Assembly: GCA_963556255.1 (NCBI GenBank)
Contig: OY744615.1
Location: 44,810,820 to 44,874,819, forward strand
Source: Allolobophora icterica
Lineage: Eukaryota; Annelida; Clitellata; Crassiclitellata; Lumbricidae
Length of the DNA stretch: 64,000 bases
Direction: 5' to 3'
The notes under the pieces are model-generated. The model did not search any database. It was not told the origin of the DNA and worked only from the letters and a program-made list of their open reading frames with translations. This document shows, in pieces, positions 1 through 12,488 of the stretch; the stretch's first letter is position 1, and every line of letters begins with the position of its first letter. The translations under genes and the position numbers were made by a program.

Positions 1-345
1 GCAGGTGCACATATACCATACCAGTTACATATCATACCATAACACCATACCATAATCACATACCATATCATACCAGTTACATATAATACCATAATCACAT
101 ACCATATCATACCAGTTACATATAATACCATAATCACGTACCATATCATACCAGTTACATACCATACCAGTTTTCTTCTTCGTCTCGTGGTATAGTATAT
201 GATAGCATCATACCATAATCACATCACATATGTATACCATATCATAATACTAGACCTTAATTTCATACCAGTCTTATACCACACAAACCATTCTATGATC
301 TAATACCATGCCATAATCGCATATTTGTTATGGTATACTAACCGT
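1..345. repeat. Degenerate ATACCA-type minisatellite
   Basis: Imperfect tandem units around ACCATATCATACCAGTTACA fill the start of the window. No coding signal is seen. Confidence 0.85.
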
Positions 346-439
346 TTACTGTGGTGACAGTGTGGTCTGCGACCAATTGCCGTCTGCAAAGCTGAGAGCT
401 ATCTATCTTCTTCCAAATGGCAGAGGGATTTTCAGACGT

Positions 440-995
<556 letters not shown>

Positions 996-1549
996 TATGC
1001 TTTTACTTCTTCGTCTTTGCTTTCGACGCGTACCTCTTTTGTTTTCTTCCATGCAGTTGCTATAGATGCCCAGATGGCTGTTAAAAAGAAGCGAGCGACT
1101 GTTGTGAAAAACAGGTCTTCATCACTTGCAAGCTGAGCGCGTATATATATATATGTATATATATATATATACACACAAATTACACATATATGTCTATGTA
1201 TATATATATATATTTATGTATGTATAAATATATATGGTGCATTGGTGATGACGTTGAGGCGGTGGGAGCTGTGACCAGGGTTAAAGGGAGAAAGTATCGG
1301 AGGGTGAGTTTCGTCGATAACCCCAGATAAGTGGGTGCGACGGGGGAAGGTGAGTCTGGCCGTCGGTCGTGCGGGAGGGAGGGAGGGTTGGACGGATGAG
1401 TGTGGGTCGTTGCGACGGGGTCAGCGGGACACGGAACACATAAACTTCCCTCGCCCTGTAGTCGTAAGTATACAAAAGTATGCATTGCATTTAAAGATGT
1501 ATATACATATATAGATATATATGTGTGGATATGTATATTTATATATATG

Positions 1550-1615
<66 letters not shown>

Positions 1616-1880
1616 GGAGTGTTGATTAATTCAGATAAGGCACAGGTTCGGCGAGGAAATGACGTCAGTTATTGCACCAAAGTGAACACACGGCTCACTG
1701 TTCATATATATAAAACTTTATATATATATAGATATATATATACCGGTACATATATATACGAGCAGTTATATGTACATATATGTGTGTAGAAGGTGTATAT
1801 TTCTTTAATGCAAAAGTATGTGTTTATTTTGTCTTGCTCTTAAGATGTAGCTATAGTATATAGTTGGTTGTATGCGTCTG
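996..1880. other. Intergenic stretch with (TA)n tracts
   Basis: Two TA/ATAT microsatellites (about 1141-1235 and 1500-1612), further short ATAT runs, and about 200 bp of GC-richer DNA (1240-1440) with no recognised feature. Confidence 0.6.
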
Positions 1881-2390
1881 TGTGTAAGTGTGAATTTTAC
1901 TGCGTGGTGGTATATGCACGTGTATGTATGTGTGCTTATGCGTGTATGTGGGTTCGTGTCTGTGTGTGTTTGTGTGTGTGAGTGTGTGTGTGTGTGGGGG
2001 GTGTGGGTGTGTGTGTGTGTGTGGGTGTGTGTGTGGGTGTGTGTGGTGTATGTCCTGCGTATGTATATCCATCTGAGTTCGGCCTGACATCTGTTGTACG
2101 TGTTAAGGAATCTATTTGAAGTGATCGGCCCAGAAAATGTGCGAATGATGAACAGATGGATGGATGGATGGATTGATGGATGAATGGATGGATGAATTGG
2201 TGGATAGACGGATGGATGGATGGATAATCGGACGGATGAATGGATGAATGAATGGATGGATGGATGGATGAATGAATGGATGGATGGATGGATGGATGGA
2301 TGGATGGATGGATGGATGGATGGATGGATGGATGGATGGATGGATGGATGGATGGATGGATGGATAGATGGATGGGTGGATGTATCGTGG
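1880..2390. repeat. (GT)n then (GGAT)n microsatellites
   Basis: A GT/GGGTGT tract at about 1940-2048, then TGGA/GGAT tetranucleotides from 2152 to 2385, with perfect units near 2277-2366 and degenerate units on the left. Confidence 0.9.
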
Positions 2391-2900
2391 TGATGATGAT
2401 GTTACGATGACAATGATGATCGGATGCGTCGGATGATATTGTCATGAACTATGATGATGATCACTGTGATGATGACGACGACGACAGTGATGATGATGAT
2501 AATCATCATCTCTATATCATCATCTCTATCGCATTCACCCTCGCGCGGAGCCCACTCATCGACCTATCCTCGTCACCATAGCGACCAGACTGTCGCCTAT
2601 AAGATCGCTCTGCGTCGGATGTTCCTGGCGTGGGCGTGGCCTGTCGCATCGCTGGGCGGAGCTTCGACCGATGATTGACAGGCCGGCGGCGCCGCATCAG
2701 GTTATCATTTGACGAGTGAATCGCGATGATCGACGGACGGAACCACGGAAGAGTCTGTCTCCTGTCTCCGGCTGCTGCTACTGCTGCTGCTGAAGGGTCT
2801 GGTTTAAATAAAGGATGCCACGGTCTGGCGGGATGCGGGCAGACGCAGTTGAACGGCGGCCCTGATGATAAAGTTGGCGAGCAGATGCAACAGGTAGTTC
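2390..2900. other. Unique DNA without recognised gene
   Basis: A short GAT/GAC-rich stretch (about 2390-2510) is followed by about 390 bp of mixed composition. No splice-bounded coding segment or RNA gene could be supported. Confidence 0.5.
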
Positions 2901-3275
2901 CAAGGGCGGTCCAAAGGGCTTCAAAGTAGATCCGAAGGATTTTAAAGTAGTTTAAAGGACTTCAAAGGTAATTTCGAAGGACGTGAAAGTAGTTCAAAGG
3001 GATTCAAAGAAGTTCGGAAGGACTTAAGCGACAGATAGTTTCAAGGGCAGTTCAAATGGCTTCAAAGTAGTTTGCAAGGACTTAAAAGTTTTTTTGAGGA
3101 CTTCGAAGGTAGTATCGAAGGACTGGAGCGTAGTTCAAAGGTGTTCAAAGGCAGTTCGTCGGATTCTAAAGTATTTAAAAGGACTTCAAAATTAGTGTTG
3201 AAGCTTCTAAGGGCATCAAAAGTTATTTCTTTGAAGGATTGCTGAGTAGTTCGGAGGGATTCAAAGGGACTCAAC
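2900..3275. repeat. Degenerate minisatellite, AAAGTAGTTCAAAGG-like unit
   Basis: About 20-30-bp diverged units containing AAGGACTTCAAA and TAGTTCAAAGG are repeated through this interval. Confidence 0.75.
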
Positions 3276-3369
3276 GGCAATCGTTTTACAGGAGTAACTC
3301 TAATAGGTTTTTCTATCGTCAATGAGGAATCGTTTCCTTATGTCTTCTTGCATCCATGTCGGAGGTATG

Positions 3370-3905
<536 letters not shown>

Positions 3906-4111
3906 CTATCTATCGATCAATAATTAATACAATCAACCACCTGTCAATCAAAGCATTCAATGGATCCTCAGCCGTTCAGCTACACGTAGGCGTAACTTTG
4001 GTGACGACCACTTTGTATGTGAGGAAAAGGTAAAGGCCTACGCCCTGGCATGCAGCTACAGTCAGCAAGTGGCTATTTGGGTATTTCGAGTAGTCTTTCA
4101 CTATTAATCAT

Positions 4112-4340
4112 GTTCTACTAGACAACTCAGCTATAATGAGTACACTGACCGTACACTGTTAGGTGGGAAGATGATACGACGAGGGAAAGTACCGCCCTCA
4201 TATGCCGAGGCTAAGAAAATGACGTCGCTGTAGCACGTCATACGCATGGACGCATGAGCGCTATAGTTTAAGGGATTTCTCGTTTTCTTCTCCTCCTTTC
4301 TGCTTCTTGTTCTTGTTCTTCTTCATTTACTTATTTTACT
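4112..4340 (+). mobile_element. tRNA-derived SINE, 3' part
   Basis: Body and tail of the main SINE family of the window: CAACTCAGCTATAATGAGTA, GTACACTG..GGTGGGAAGATGA, TCATATGCCGAGGCTAAGAA, then a TTCTTCTTC-like tail. The tRNA head is missing. Confidence 0.8.
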
Positions 4341-4556
4341 ACTATAAATTTCACTTCCTATTAATTGGTTACTTCCTGCGTATATCTAATTTTTCTCTTG
4401 GCATTTTGACGGAACCTTGAAATCGGTATGCATGGACGTTGACTCAGCTTGCAATGGTAGCGACCATCGGCCCATACACATAAGCACTCGGCATGCACAT
4501 GCGATATGTTCGCGTACGCATGCCTTGTCAATGGTGTTTCACTTGTACGACACCAC

Positions 4557-4625
4557 ACAGAGAAAGAAAGAGACAGAGACAGAGACAGACAGACAGATAG
4601 ACAGGCAGACAGACAGAGACAGAGA
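4557..4625. repeat. (AGAC)n microsatellite
   Basis: AGACAGAC repeats directly next to the antisense SINE that follows. Confidence 0.85.
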
Positions 4626-4649
4626 GTTTCCACACCTTCCGCTCTCCAA

Positions 4650-4897
4650 CAGGCTATGGGTATACGAAGTGTCAGCGACTTCATTTTCTTAGCCTCGGCA
4701 TATGAAGACGGGTGGCTAATCCTCTGTCTCGCTGTCTCATATTGCCATAGTCAGTGTACTCGTTATAGCTGAGTCGGCTACGGGGCCCAGGTGGAGCAGA
4801 AATCTCGAACCAAATGTCTGCCCAGGTGGGGGATTTGAACCTCCGACCTCTCGGTTGATAGTCCAGCACACTTACCACTACACTACACTATCGCGAA
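4650..4897 (-). mobile_element. tRNA-derived SINE, near full length
   Basis: Antisense copy. Read on the - strand it has a tRNA-like head with TAGTGGTAAGTGTGCTGGAC (A-box region), a B-box-like GGTTCAAATCC, then the GGCAGA body, the CATATGCCGAGGCTAAGAA motif and a GAAGTCGCTGACACTTC tail. Confidence 0.85.
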
Positions 4898-4998
4898 AAT
4901 TGCTATGAATTTCTTCAGAAACCTTTATATAGAGCTGAACTGCTTGCGCAAAACTCAACAGCTATACAGATATAACAGGTTTCACCCCTCTTTATTTC

Positions 4999-5305
4999 GC
5001 GGGTGGCTCAATAGTCTATAGGGGTTAGCTTGCTGGACTGCCAGTCTGCCAATCAAAACGTCGGGCTCAAATCCCCGCCATGGTAGAAATTTGTTTCGAT
5101 ATCTCGGCTCCACCTGCGTCCCCTAGCAAACTCAGCCATTATGAGTACAACGACTGTACATTGTCGGTTGGAAAATCACGCGGCAAGGTTATGACTTGCC
5201 ACCCTCCTCATATGCCGAGGCTAAAAAAACGAAGTCGCTAACACTTCATACTCATAACTACCTCCAAACTTCCAAAGAACTGCTCTTCCTCTTATACAGT
5301 TCCTC
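4999..5305 (+). mobile_element. tRNA-derived SINE, diverged
   Basis: tRNA-like head (GGGGTTAGCTTGCTGGACTG; GGGCTCAAATCCC) followed by the same body and the GAAGTCGCTAACACTTCATA tail. It ends next to a telomere-type repeat. Confidence 0.8.
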
Positions 5306-5314
5306 GGGTGAGCG

Positions 5315-5358
5315 TTAGGGTTAGGGTTAGGGTTAGGGTTAGTTAGGGTTGGGGTCAA
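5315..5358 (+). repeat. Interstitial telomeric repeat (TTAGGG)n
   Basis: Four exact TTAGGG units plus two variant units, starting 10 bp after the tail of the SINE at 4999-5305. Confidence 0.9.
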
Positions 5359-5368
5359 TTATCTCAAT

Positions 5369-5490
5369 GCACTGATCTACTATAAACGTTGACCTGATTA
5401 CGACTTGGTTTTGTATTCCATCGGTTGATGCCTTGTGCCAAAGACGCCGGCGCTATACAGAATGTACTAATTACAATTATAATCACACGA
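5369..5490 (-). repeat. Interspersed repeat, family C
   Basis: Shares GTTGACCTGATTACGACTTGG and GGTTGATGCCTTGTGCC blocks (different spacing) with 49140-49253, 52743-52838 and 61177-61400. Probably a LINE/SINE 3' region. Confidence 0.6.
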
Positions 5491-5589
5491 GTTGAAGATC
5501 GTCTGAGTAAAAAAATTTACTCTGTTACACTCGACCATCTACAGTGCATACAACGAAGAACTGTTACCAGTTGAACTGTTACTTCTTCG

Positions 5590-5678
5590 TTATCGTAATC
5601 GTAAACTCTAAATTTCTAAGGCGCTACGTTAAAGCTAAGCGCAGGGCACCAGTTATTCACGAGCACTGGTTTCTTTAC
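5590..5678 (-). repeat. Interspersed repeat, family B (GATTAC tail)
   Basis: Contains CGTAATCGTAAACTCT, then AAAGCTAAGCGCAGGGCACC and TTCACGAGCACTGG. The same order occurs at 28378, 42385, 43385, 46676 and 56665. The GTAATC end looks like a retroelement tail. Confidence 0.65.
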
Positions 5679-5689
5679 TCTTGATTTCT

Positions 5690-6680
5690 GTTGCTTCTTG
5701 CACGGTTACTTCTTGACAATTTCTTCCTGACTTGTAACTTCTTGAACTTTCTTCTTAAACTGTTATTTCTTGAACTTGATTTTTGAACTGTTAGGCCTAC
5801 TTCTTGAACTGTTACTTTTGAAACTTTCTTCTTGAACTGTTACTTCTTGAACTGTTACTCCTAGCACTGTTACTTCTTGACACTTTCTTCTTGAACTGTT
5901 ATTGAACTTTTTGAACTGTTATTCTTGAACTGTTACTTCTCGAACTTGTTTCTTGCACTGCTACTTTTGAAACTTTCTTTTTGAACTGTTATTCTTGAAC
6001 TGTTACTTCTTACACTGTTACTTCTTGACAGTTTTTTCTTGAACTTTCTTCTTGAACTGTTTTTCTTGAACTGTTATAACTACTTGAACTGTTACTTCTT
6101 GCATTGATACATTTTGACACTTTCTTCTTGAACTGTTATTCTTGAACTGTTATTTATTGAACTGCTACTTTTTGCACTGTTACTTCTTACACTTTCTTCT
6201 TGAACTTTCTTCTTGCACTGTTACTTCTTGAACTTTCTCCTTGAACGGCTGCATTTGAACTGTGTTATTTCTTGAACGTTGACCTCTTGATCCTATACTT
6301 CTTGAACTGATTCTTCTTGAACCACAGTAACTTCTCAAACTGCCACTCAATTCTTGCACTGCAACTTCTTAGACTTTTACCGCTTGAACTTGAACTTCTT
6401 GAACTGTTACTTCTTTAACTTTGCGCTATACAAACTGTTTGCTTCTCGCATAACTTTCACTTCGTATATACACCGAACTTACACTTTTGCTTATATTACT
6501 GAGCTTTCACTTCTTACTGAGATACTTTGCTTCTTGCCATCAAGTTATTTACTAACTGTTTACTTCTTAGTGAAACCTATCATTATAATGAACTTGACTT
6601 CTAACCTAACTATACTTTTCATCAAGTTTTACACTCTTGTTACCAAGCTGAACTTCTTCAATGCATGCGTTTAAAATAGG
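5690..6680. repeat. Minisatellite with TTCTTGAACTGTTAC unit
   Basis: Around 50 imperfect 12-16-bp units (CTTCTTGAACTGTTA and variants) over nearly 1 kb, degenerating after 6420. Confidence 0.85.
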
Positions 6681-6875
6681 AATACTAGCTGAAAGCTGAG
6701 ATGATCAACGATCGACAAAAACTGTACAACAACAACACTGCTAGCAACAACGACGACAACGACAACTGCGCGAACAACAGCTTTCGTCATATTAGTCAAC
6801 GCACAAACAACAACTACAACAGAAATTCTTCATCATCAGTCAGTGGCGGCCGAGATAAGTTTTCCGTAAGAATAC
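6681..6875. other. AAC-rich stretch, no gene seen
   Basis: Imperfect AAC/AACGAC trinucleotides. No splice signals around an open frame. Confidence 0.6.
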
Positions 6876-7335
6876 GCATTTGTACAAAACTTTTCTCTAA
6901 TAATGAAATTGAATATTGGAGGTGAGCTTTTCTTATATGGAAAAATGAGGACGCTTTTGAGTTTTCTCTAAGGATGAAATTGAAATGTGGAGATTAGTTT
7001 TTCTCATATTTAAAATTGAGGAAGATTTTAACGTTTTTGTAAGTATGAAATTGACTATTGGAGGTTAGTTTTTCTCATATGCAACACTGAGGAAGATTTA
7101 ACCTTTTTGTAAGTATGAAATTGAATATTGAAGGTTAGCTGTTCTCATATGCAAAACCGAGGACGATTTTAAGTTTTTTTTGCAAGTATGGAATAGAATA
7201 TTGGAGGTTAGTTTTTCTCCTATATGCAAAACTGAGAAGATTTTAACTGTTTCGTAAGTATGGAATTGAATGTTGAGGGTTAGTTTTTCTCATAGGCAAA
7301 AATGAGGGTGATTTTAACCTTTCTGTAGTATAAGT
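6876..7335. repeat. Tandem repeat of about 75 bp
   Basis: Five to six diverged units, each with AAGTATGAAATTGAATATTG, GAGGTTAGTTTTTCTCATAT and GAGGAAGATTTTAA. A partly inverted unit follows at 7340-7540. Confidence 0.8.
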
Positions 7336-7800
7336 CTCACGCGCAAAATCTCCGATATATTCAATTTCGTACTTAGAGAAAAGTTTTGCGAATATAGTCC
7401 ATATGAAGCACTAACCTCCAGTATTCAATTTCAAATATGCAGTATATACGCCATATAGGCATAAAGACTTGCAGGTTTTATTTACATCCATGCACTGGAG
7501 ATTTGAGCTGTTTTGTTAGTATGAAAATTGGAGTCTTGAAGATTGGAAAGAATAAGCTTTTTCTTTTGAAGCTTCGCTGACTTGAGCGATGAACTGGCGC
7601 CATCTGGATAGAAAGGGCTTCTTAGGATGGTGCTATATAAATTTAAGATTACACTCCATAGATAGGAAATGCCTGCGTAATAAATGCTGTAGTACATTAC
7701 ATTACATTATCTTACGCTGTGCTTTACCGTACTCATCCTTCGCCCAGCAGGGAGAGTCTGTGAGTATATAAATATCTTTAGCAGCGCTATACACATGTTC
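7336..7800. other. Unique or diverged-repeat DNA, no gene seen
   Basis: Contains inverted remnants of the preceding 75-bp unit; otherwise unremarkable. Confidence 0.45.
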
Positions 7801-8130
7801 TGAATGAACGTTCGAATGCATGACAGAATGAACGAAAGAATGAACTAACAATTGAATGAACGAATGAACGAATGAACATAAATTAATAAATGAACAAATG
7901 AACTAATGAATGAACGAATGAATGGATGAATGAATAAAAGAACGACTGAACAAATTAATTAATTAATGAACGAACAAAAAAAACGAATGAAGGAATGAAT
8001 GAAAGAACAAGTGAACAAAGAATTGATGAACGAATGAATGAATGAATGAAAGAACGACTAAACAAATGAATGAACGAATGAATGACTCAACAAATAAACG
8101 TCATCATCATCATCATCGTCGTCGTCGTCG

Positions 8131-8172
<42 letters not shown>
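7800..8172. repeat. (GAATGAAC)n and (ATC)n repeats upstream of an exon
   Basis: Degenerate GAAC/GAAT tetranucleotides to about 8098, then (ATC/GTC)n to 8172. This is about 90 bp before the splice acceptor of the zinc-finger exon. Confidence 0.9.
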
Positions 8173-8173
<1 letters not shown>

Positions 8174-8263
8174 GTCGCACCTTACATTACCTAACCGTCC
8201 ATACATAGTATACCTCACTGACCCACCCTCACACGTATAAACTATCCACTTCTCTACCCACAG

Positions 8264-10342
8264 GTGAGCCACTCATTCCGACGTTACACGTGCCAACAAT
8301 GTGACAAGATCTTCACGGATCCAAGCGTACTGCACCAGCACTCCCGGTCGGCCCACTCCACGTCCCGTTCTCACTCCTGTCCGGAGTGCAGCAAGAACTT
8401 CGCGTCGTCGAGCGGCCTGAAACAGCACCAGCACATCCACCAGAGCGTCAAGCCGTTCCGCTGCGAGGTCTGCCTCAAGGCCTACACGCAGTTCTCGAAC
8501 CTCTGCCGCCACAAGAGGATGCACGCTGACTGCCGCCAGCAGATCAAGTGCCTCGACTGTGGCCAGGCCTTCTCCACCCTCATGTCCCTCAACAAGCATC
8601 GCAGGTTCTGCGAGGGCGTCATGCGACGTCACGGCGGCGTCAACCCGGCGTCATGCTTCCTACCCCTGCCCGGCCTTGGCGGAGCGGGGTCGATCGTCAC
8701 CCCTGGGGAAGCGGCCTCGGCGCTGGCTATCCACCCTTCCCTCGGGGCGCTAGAGTCCTGGTGCATGCATCTATACGGGTGTCGACCCTCGGCGTTCCCC
8801 GTCTGTCCTCCAGCGGGGTACATGGCTTGTCTTCCACCCTCATCGGCCCTCTTCCCGTCGCAGTCCATGCTGGCCGCTGCCGCACAGTCGTCGCCACTCC
8901 TCCTCGGGTCCTACATGGGCCTCCTGCCTCTACAGGAGGACGAGCGGAAGGAGGAATCAGCGATGATCCTCAGACCTTCATCCTCTGCGTCATCCTCTGC
9001 CGAGAAGAGACGACGCTCTAGGGAGCACAAGTCAGTCAACCGTGACGGTCTGTCATCCGTGACGTCGCCGGAAGCTGATAGACCGGAAGCTGACGCTAAC
9101 TGGCCGCTAGAGGGCCTCGGTAGAAGCGTCAAGAAGGAGAAAGTAGAAGAGGTGGAGGAGGAAGAACTGGCAAAAGAGGCGCCGATGGAAGAAGAACATC
9201 AACAGGAGGAAGATAGGAAGAATCTCCATTCACTCTCAGAAGGTCCTCATCCTCATTCTGGCTCGCCACTCATCAGGACCCCGAGTCCAGACGAGACTGG
9301 CAGCGGCGAGGACCAGCTACCGCTCGATTTGAGCACTAAATCCAGAACAGAGGTCAAGTCCCCGTTGACCGGAATCAGGACCTTCACCTCTCGTCTGGAT
9401 CCTCTGTCGTCGACATCAAGGTCAAGGTCAGGAGCCTTCGAGGACAGTCTACGACGTCCAGCGGGCAACGACGCCAAGCAACCACCGTCCTCCAAGAACG
9501 CTCGATACTCGCTGGAACCTTCGAGTTTCGTTCCCGGCACTGGCTTCCTGTCCTCCGTCTACCACCTGAGGAAAGACCTGATCGCGTCCTACGGCGGTCG
9601 AGACACCTCGACGGTCCACCCGAACGGAACCTACCAGCTGGCGGCCCGTCCTGAGCTGGACAACATCCGCGGCTTCGTCGGCAAGGCGGACCACGACCTT
9701 CAGTCGACCCTGCTGTCTCCTCTGGTCCGCCTGCCCGACATCCTGTCCTTCAAGTCGACGAAGCCGCGCTACCGCTACTCGTGCCGCTATTGCGGGAAGG
9801 TGTTCCCCCGCTCGGCGAACCTCACCCGGCACCTGCGCACCCACACCGGGGAGCAACCGTACCGATGCAAGTACTGCAAGCGATGCTTCAGTATCTCCTC
9901 CAACCTCCAGCGCCACGTCCGCAACATCCACAACAAGGAGAAGCCCTTCCGGTGCCCGCTCTGCGAGCGATGCTTCGGACAGCAGACGAACCTCGACCGC
10001 CACGTCAAGAAGCACGACACGGACACGGTCGACCCGTGCTTCTCCTCGGTACCCGACTACCTGGCAGCCGGGGGGTCAAGGCCGTCGGGGGCGCACGAGG
10101 TCAAAGGTCAGGGGCTGAGACAGGACGAACCGTACTTCAAAGAGATCCAGAACTACTTCGCCAATACCTCGTCTTCGGCGTTCTATCTGGGTCGGGTCGG
10201 AGGTCAAGCGGATGAGGTCACGGGGTCGGACGAGAAGGAGGAAGACGAGGAGGAGGAGGAAGGTGGAGAGGGTGAGGTTCGCGAGGGGGAGGTCGAGGTT
10301 AAGACCGAATCGAGTCGCGGCGCCGACGACACTCTCCAATGA
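8264..10342 (+). CDS. MECOM-like: MECOM/PRDM16 (EVI1)-type zinc-finger regulator, 3' coding exon
   Basis: The 3' part of a transcription factor of the PRDM3/PRDM16 (Drosophila hamlet) family; 692 residues are encoded here. I start the exon at 8264, after the acceptor CTACCCACAG; the ATG start and any PR domain must lie on upstream exons not seen here. Seen in order: three C2H2 fingers (Cys10/13-His26/31; Cys39/42-His55/59; Cys67/70-His83/87) and a C2HC finger (Cys96/99, His112, Cys116); a long Ser/Pro-rich linker; the CtBP-binding motif PLDLS near residue 353; three C2H2 fingers at about 507-588; and an acidic Glu-rich tail with a VKTE sumoylation-like site. Family knowledge: the two finger clusters bind GATA-like and ETS-like sites, and CtBP is the co-repressor. 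The stop is TGA at 10340. MECOM and PRDM16 cannot be separated by eye; this is probably the single invertebrate orthologue. Confidence 0.93.
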   Translation: MSHSFRRYTCQQCDKIFTDPSVLHQHSRSAHSTSRSHSCPECSKNFASSSGLKQHQHIHQSVKPFRCEVCLKAYTQFSNLCRHKRMHADCRQQIKCLDCGQAFSTLMSLNKHRRFCEGVMRRHGGVNPASCFLPLPGLGGAGSIVTPGEAASALAIHPSLGALESWCMHLYGCRPSAFPVCPPAGYMACLPPSSALFPSQSMLAAAAQSSPLLLGSYMGLLPLQEDERKEESAMILRPSSSASSSAEKRRRSREHKSVNRDGLSSVTSPEADRPEADANWPLEGLGRSVKKEKVEEVEEEELAKEAPMEEEHQQEEDRKNLHSLSEGPHPHSGSPLIRTPSPDETGSGEDQLPLDLSTKSRTEVKSPLTGIRTFTSRLDPLSSTSRSRSGAFEDSLRRPAGNDAKQPPSSKNARYSLEPSSFVPGTGFLSSVYHLRKDLIASYGGRDTSTVHPNGTYQLAARPELDNIRGFVGKADHDLQSTLLSPLVRLPDILSFKSTKPRYRYSCRYCGKVFPRSANLTRHLRTHTGEQPYRCKYCKRCFSISSNLQRHVRNIHNKEKPFRCPLCERCFGQQTNLDRHVKKHDTDTVDPCFSSVPDYLAAGGSRPSGAHEVKGQGLRQDEPYFKEIQNYFANTSSSAFYLGRVGGQADEVTGSDEKEEDEEEEEGGEGEVREGEVEVKTESSRGADDTLQ

Positions 10343-10866
10343 TGACGACGACGAAGATGACTAAGGAACAACGACGACAGCGATCATAGTCCATCCACTG
10401 ACTAATCTCTTTATATGTCGGCGCTATAGAAGTCACTCTGCAGTGATGATGACGACGACAGAGATGATTAAAACACAACAACAACAACAACAACAACAAT
10501 CAAATCATATCCACTGACTCATGACCTCTTGTACAGGACATCTGCACCACTGAAGTCACTGGAGCGGAACATGATGACAACACCAACTACGATGATAACA
10601 ACGACACCTAGACAATTAATTTTACTGCGATAGCTCCAAATCGAACCCGTGAACTTTCTATAGATATATAGAAAGACTTGCCTCTGCGAGGCAATACATA
10701 CTAATTGACCGTTGACGGGCGTTATATAAATGTCTCGTAGTTTACATAAATCGCACTCTGCTTGCAAAATGTAATGTCTGGTATGAGGCAGAAGATACTA
10801 AATCACTCCACGGCTGCAGCTTGGAATGTAGAACGTTCAAACACATTTTCTGATCATAAGGGCTGA
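10343..10866 (+). other. Probable 3' UTR and flank of the MECOM-like gene
   Basis: GAC/AAC trinucleotide runs follow the stop codon directly. No polyadenylation site can be assigned with confidence. Confidence 0.4.
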
Positions 10867-11175
10867 TGATGGTCGTAGCAAGTGTGGCTTATAGCCAGAT
10901 AGCTAGTGTGGCTTTCTATAGCCAGATAGTTAGTGTGGCTCATAGTCAGATAACTAGTGTGGCTTTCTATAGCCAGATAGTTAGTGTGGCTTATAGCCAG
11001 ATAGTTACTGTGGATTTCTGTAGCCACAAAGCTAGTATGGCTTTCTGTAGCCAGATAGCCAATGTGGCTTTCTATAGCCTTATATGCAGATATAGCTAAT
11101 GTGGCTCATAGCTCTTGTGGTTTATGGCCAGAAAGCTAGTTTGGCTTATAATAGCCAGATGGCCATAGTGTGGCT
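10867..11175. repeat. Minisatellite with GTGTGGCTTATAGCCAGATA unit (left part)
   Basis: Units of about 20-26 bp, alternating TTATAGCC and TTTCTATAGCC variants. It resumes at 11627 after a transposon insertion. Confidence 0.9.
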
Positions 11176-11626
11176 CAGGAGCGTAGCCAGACTTAAATTC
11201 AAGAGGAGGCAAAACATCTTGACCAAAAATATGATGACCTTTTTTGGAGATTGCTGTCCAAAGAAATTGATGACCTTTTTTGGGGAGATTTCTCTGTAAT
11301 AAAAATTTGATGACCTTTTTTGGAGATTGCTGTCCAAAGAAATTGATGATCTTTTTTGGGGAGATTTCTCTGTAACAAAAATTTGATGACCTTTTTTGGA
11401 GATTACTGTCAAAAAATTTGATGACCTTTTTTGGGAGATTTCTGTCAAAATATTTGATGACCTTTTTTTGGGATTTCTTCTTAAATTTCTTCCTCTTAGG
11501 CCAGCATTCACCATTCAAGAGGAGGCATCATCCAAGTGCAGGGCAATAACCCAAGGGAAATTTTTAAATTTATAAAACCAAGAGGAGGCAACTGCCTCCC
11601 CTTGCCTCAATGTAGCTACGCCTATG
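11176..11626. mobile_element. Non-autonomous hAT-like element, 451 bp
   Basis: Ends are CAGGAGCGTAGCCAG and, on the other strand, CATAGGCGTAGCTAC, imperfect terminal inverted repeats of hAT type. GTGTGGCT occurs directly on both sides (11168-11175, 11627-11634), an 8-bp duplication as expected for hAT, although the host minisatellite also contains this word. Inside are tandem units with TTGATGACCTTTTTTGG. No transposase. Confidence 0.75.
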
Positions 11627-11795
11627 GTGTGGCTTATAGCCAGATAGCTAGTGTGGCTTATAACCAGAGAGCTAGTGTGGCTTATAGTCAGACAGCTAGT
11701 TTGGCTTAAAGCTTGATAGCTAGAGTGACTTATAGTCAGTTGTGTGGCTTATAGCTAGCTATAGTGTAGCTTATAGCCAGATAGCTAGCATTGTC
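11627..11795. repeat. Minisatellite with GTGTGGCTTATAGCCAGATA unit (right part)
   Basis: Continuation of the array interrupted at 11176-11626. Confidence 0.85.
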
Positions 11796-12245
11796 TAAAA
11801 CAAGAGATAGCTTTTACGTTGATTATTATGTCCCTGTGTTCTAATCCAATAACTTTTTCCTCTTCTTATTTATCGCCATCATCATCTTCATCATCATCGT
11901 TATTGTTGTATAGCTGTCTTTATCATTTACTTTGTTTTGCAAGTGTTCTTATTCTTCTGTCGACGTATATGATGATGACATATTTGTAGTCGTTATAGTT
12001 GTTGCTGAAGCCTGATTCTTGCCAATCATGTACATTTGTATTTAATATAGGAACTTCTATAGAGCCAAAAGCTATCGATAGGATTATGTCTTTATGGATG
12101 ATTCTTATTTCTTGTGGATAGATTTTATGGTTTTAAATGTCAACCAGTCAAATGTTACGGCCCTAAAATATAGCTTTGGTATAATTATGAAAGGCGTAAG
12201 ATATTCTCCGAGTGTCTCAGATGTTCTACACAACAGCAGATCCAA
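11796..12245. other. AT-rich DNA, no gene seen
   Basis: No open frame bounded by splice sites and no recognised repeat. Confidence 0.5.
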
Positions 12246-12249
12246 AACA

Positions 12250-12488
12250 GAGAAGAAGAGTGGTTTGAGAGGCAGCCATGGGTATGAAGTGCTGGCGACT
12301 TCATTTTCTTAGCGCCGTCTCATCTTCTCAGCTACAGTGTACGGTCAGTTGACTCATCATAGTTGAGTTGGCTGTAGGGGATGCAGATAGCCTAGAGCAG
12401 AAATCTCGAAAACAAATTTCTGCCCTGGGGATTTGAAGCCCCGGCTTTTCGGTCGACGGTCCAGCACGCTAACCACTATATAATCGCG
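12250..12488 (-). mobile_element. tRNA-derived SINE, near full length
   Basis: Antisense copy: AGAGGCAGCCATGGGTATGA, GCGACTTCATTTTCTTAGC, TTTCTGCCCTGGGGATTTGA, and the tRNA head ending CCAGCACGCTAACCACTATA. Confidence 0.85.

Noticed and set aside
8273..10339. Antisense and alternative-frame open readings over the zinc-finger exon
   Set aside because: Shadows of a GC-rich coding exon; none shows a domain or splice context.
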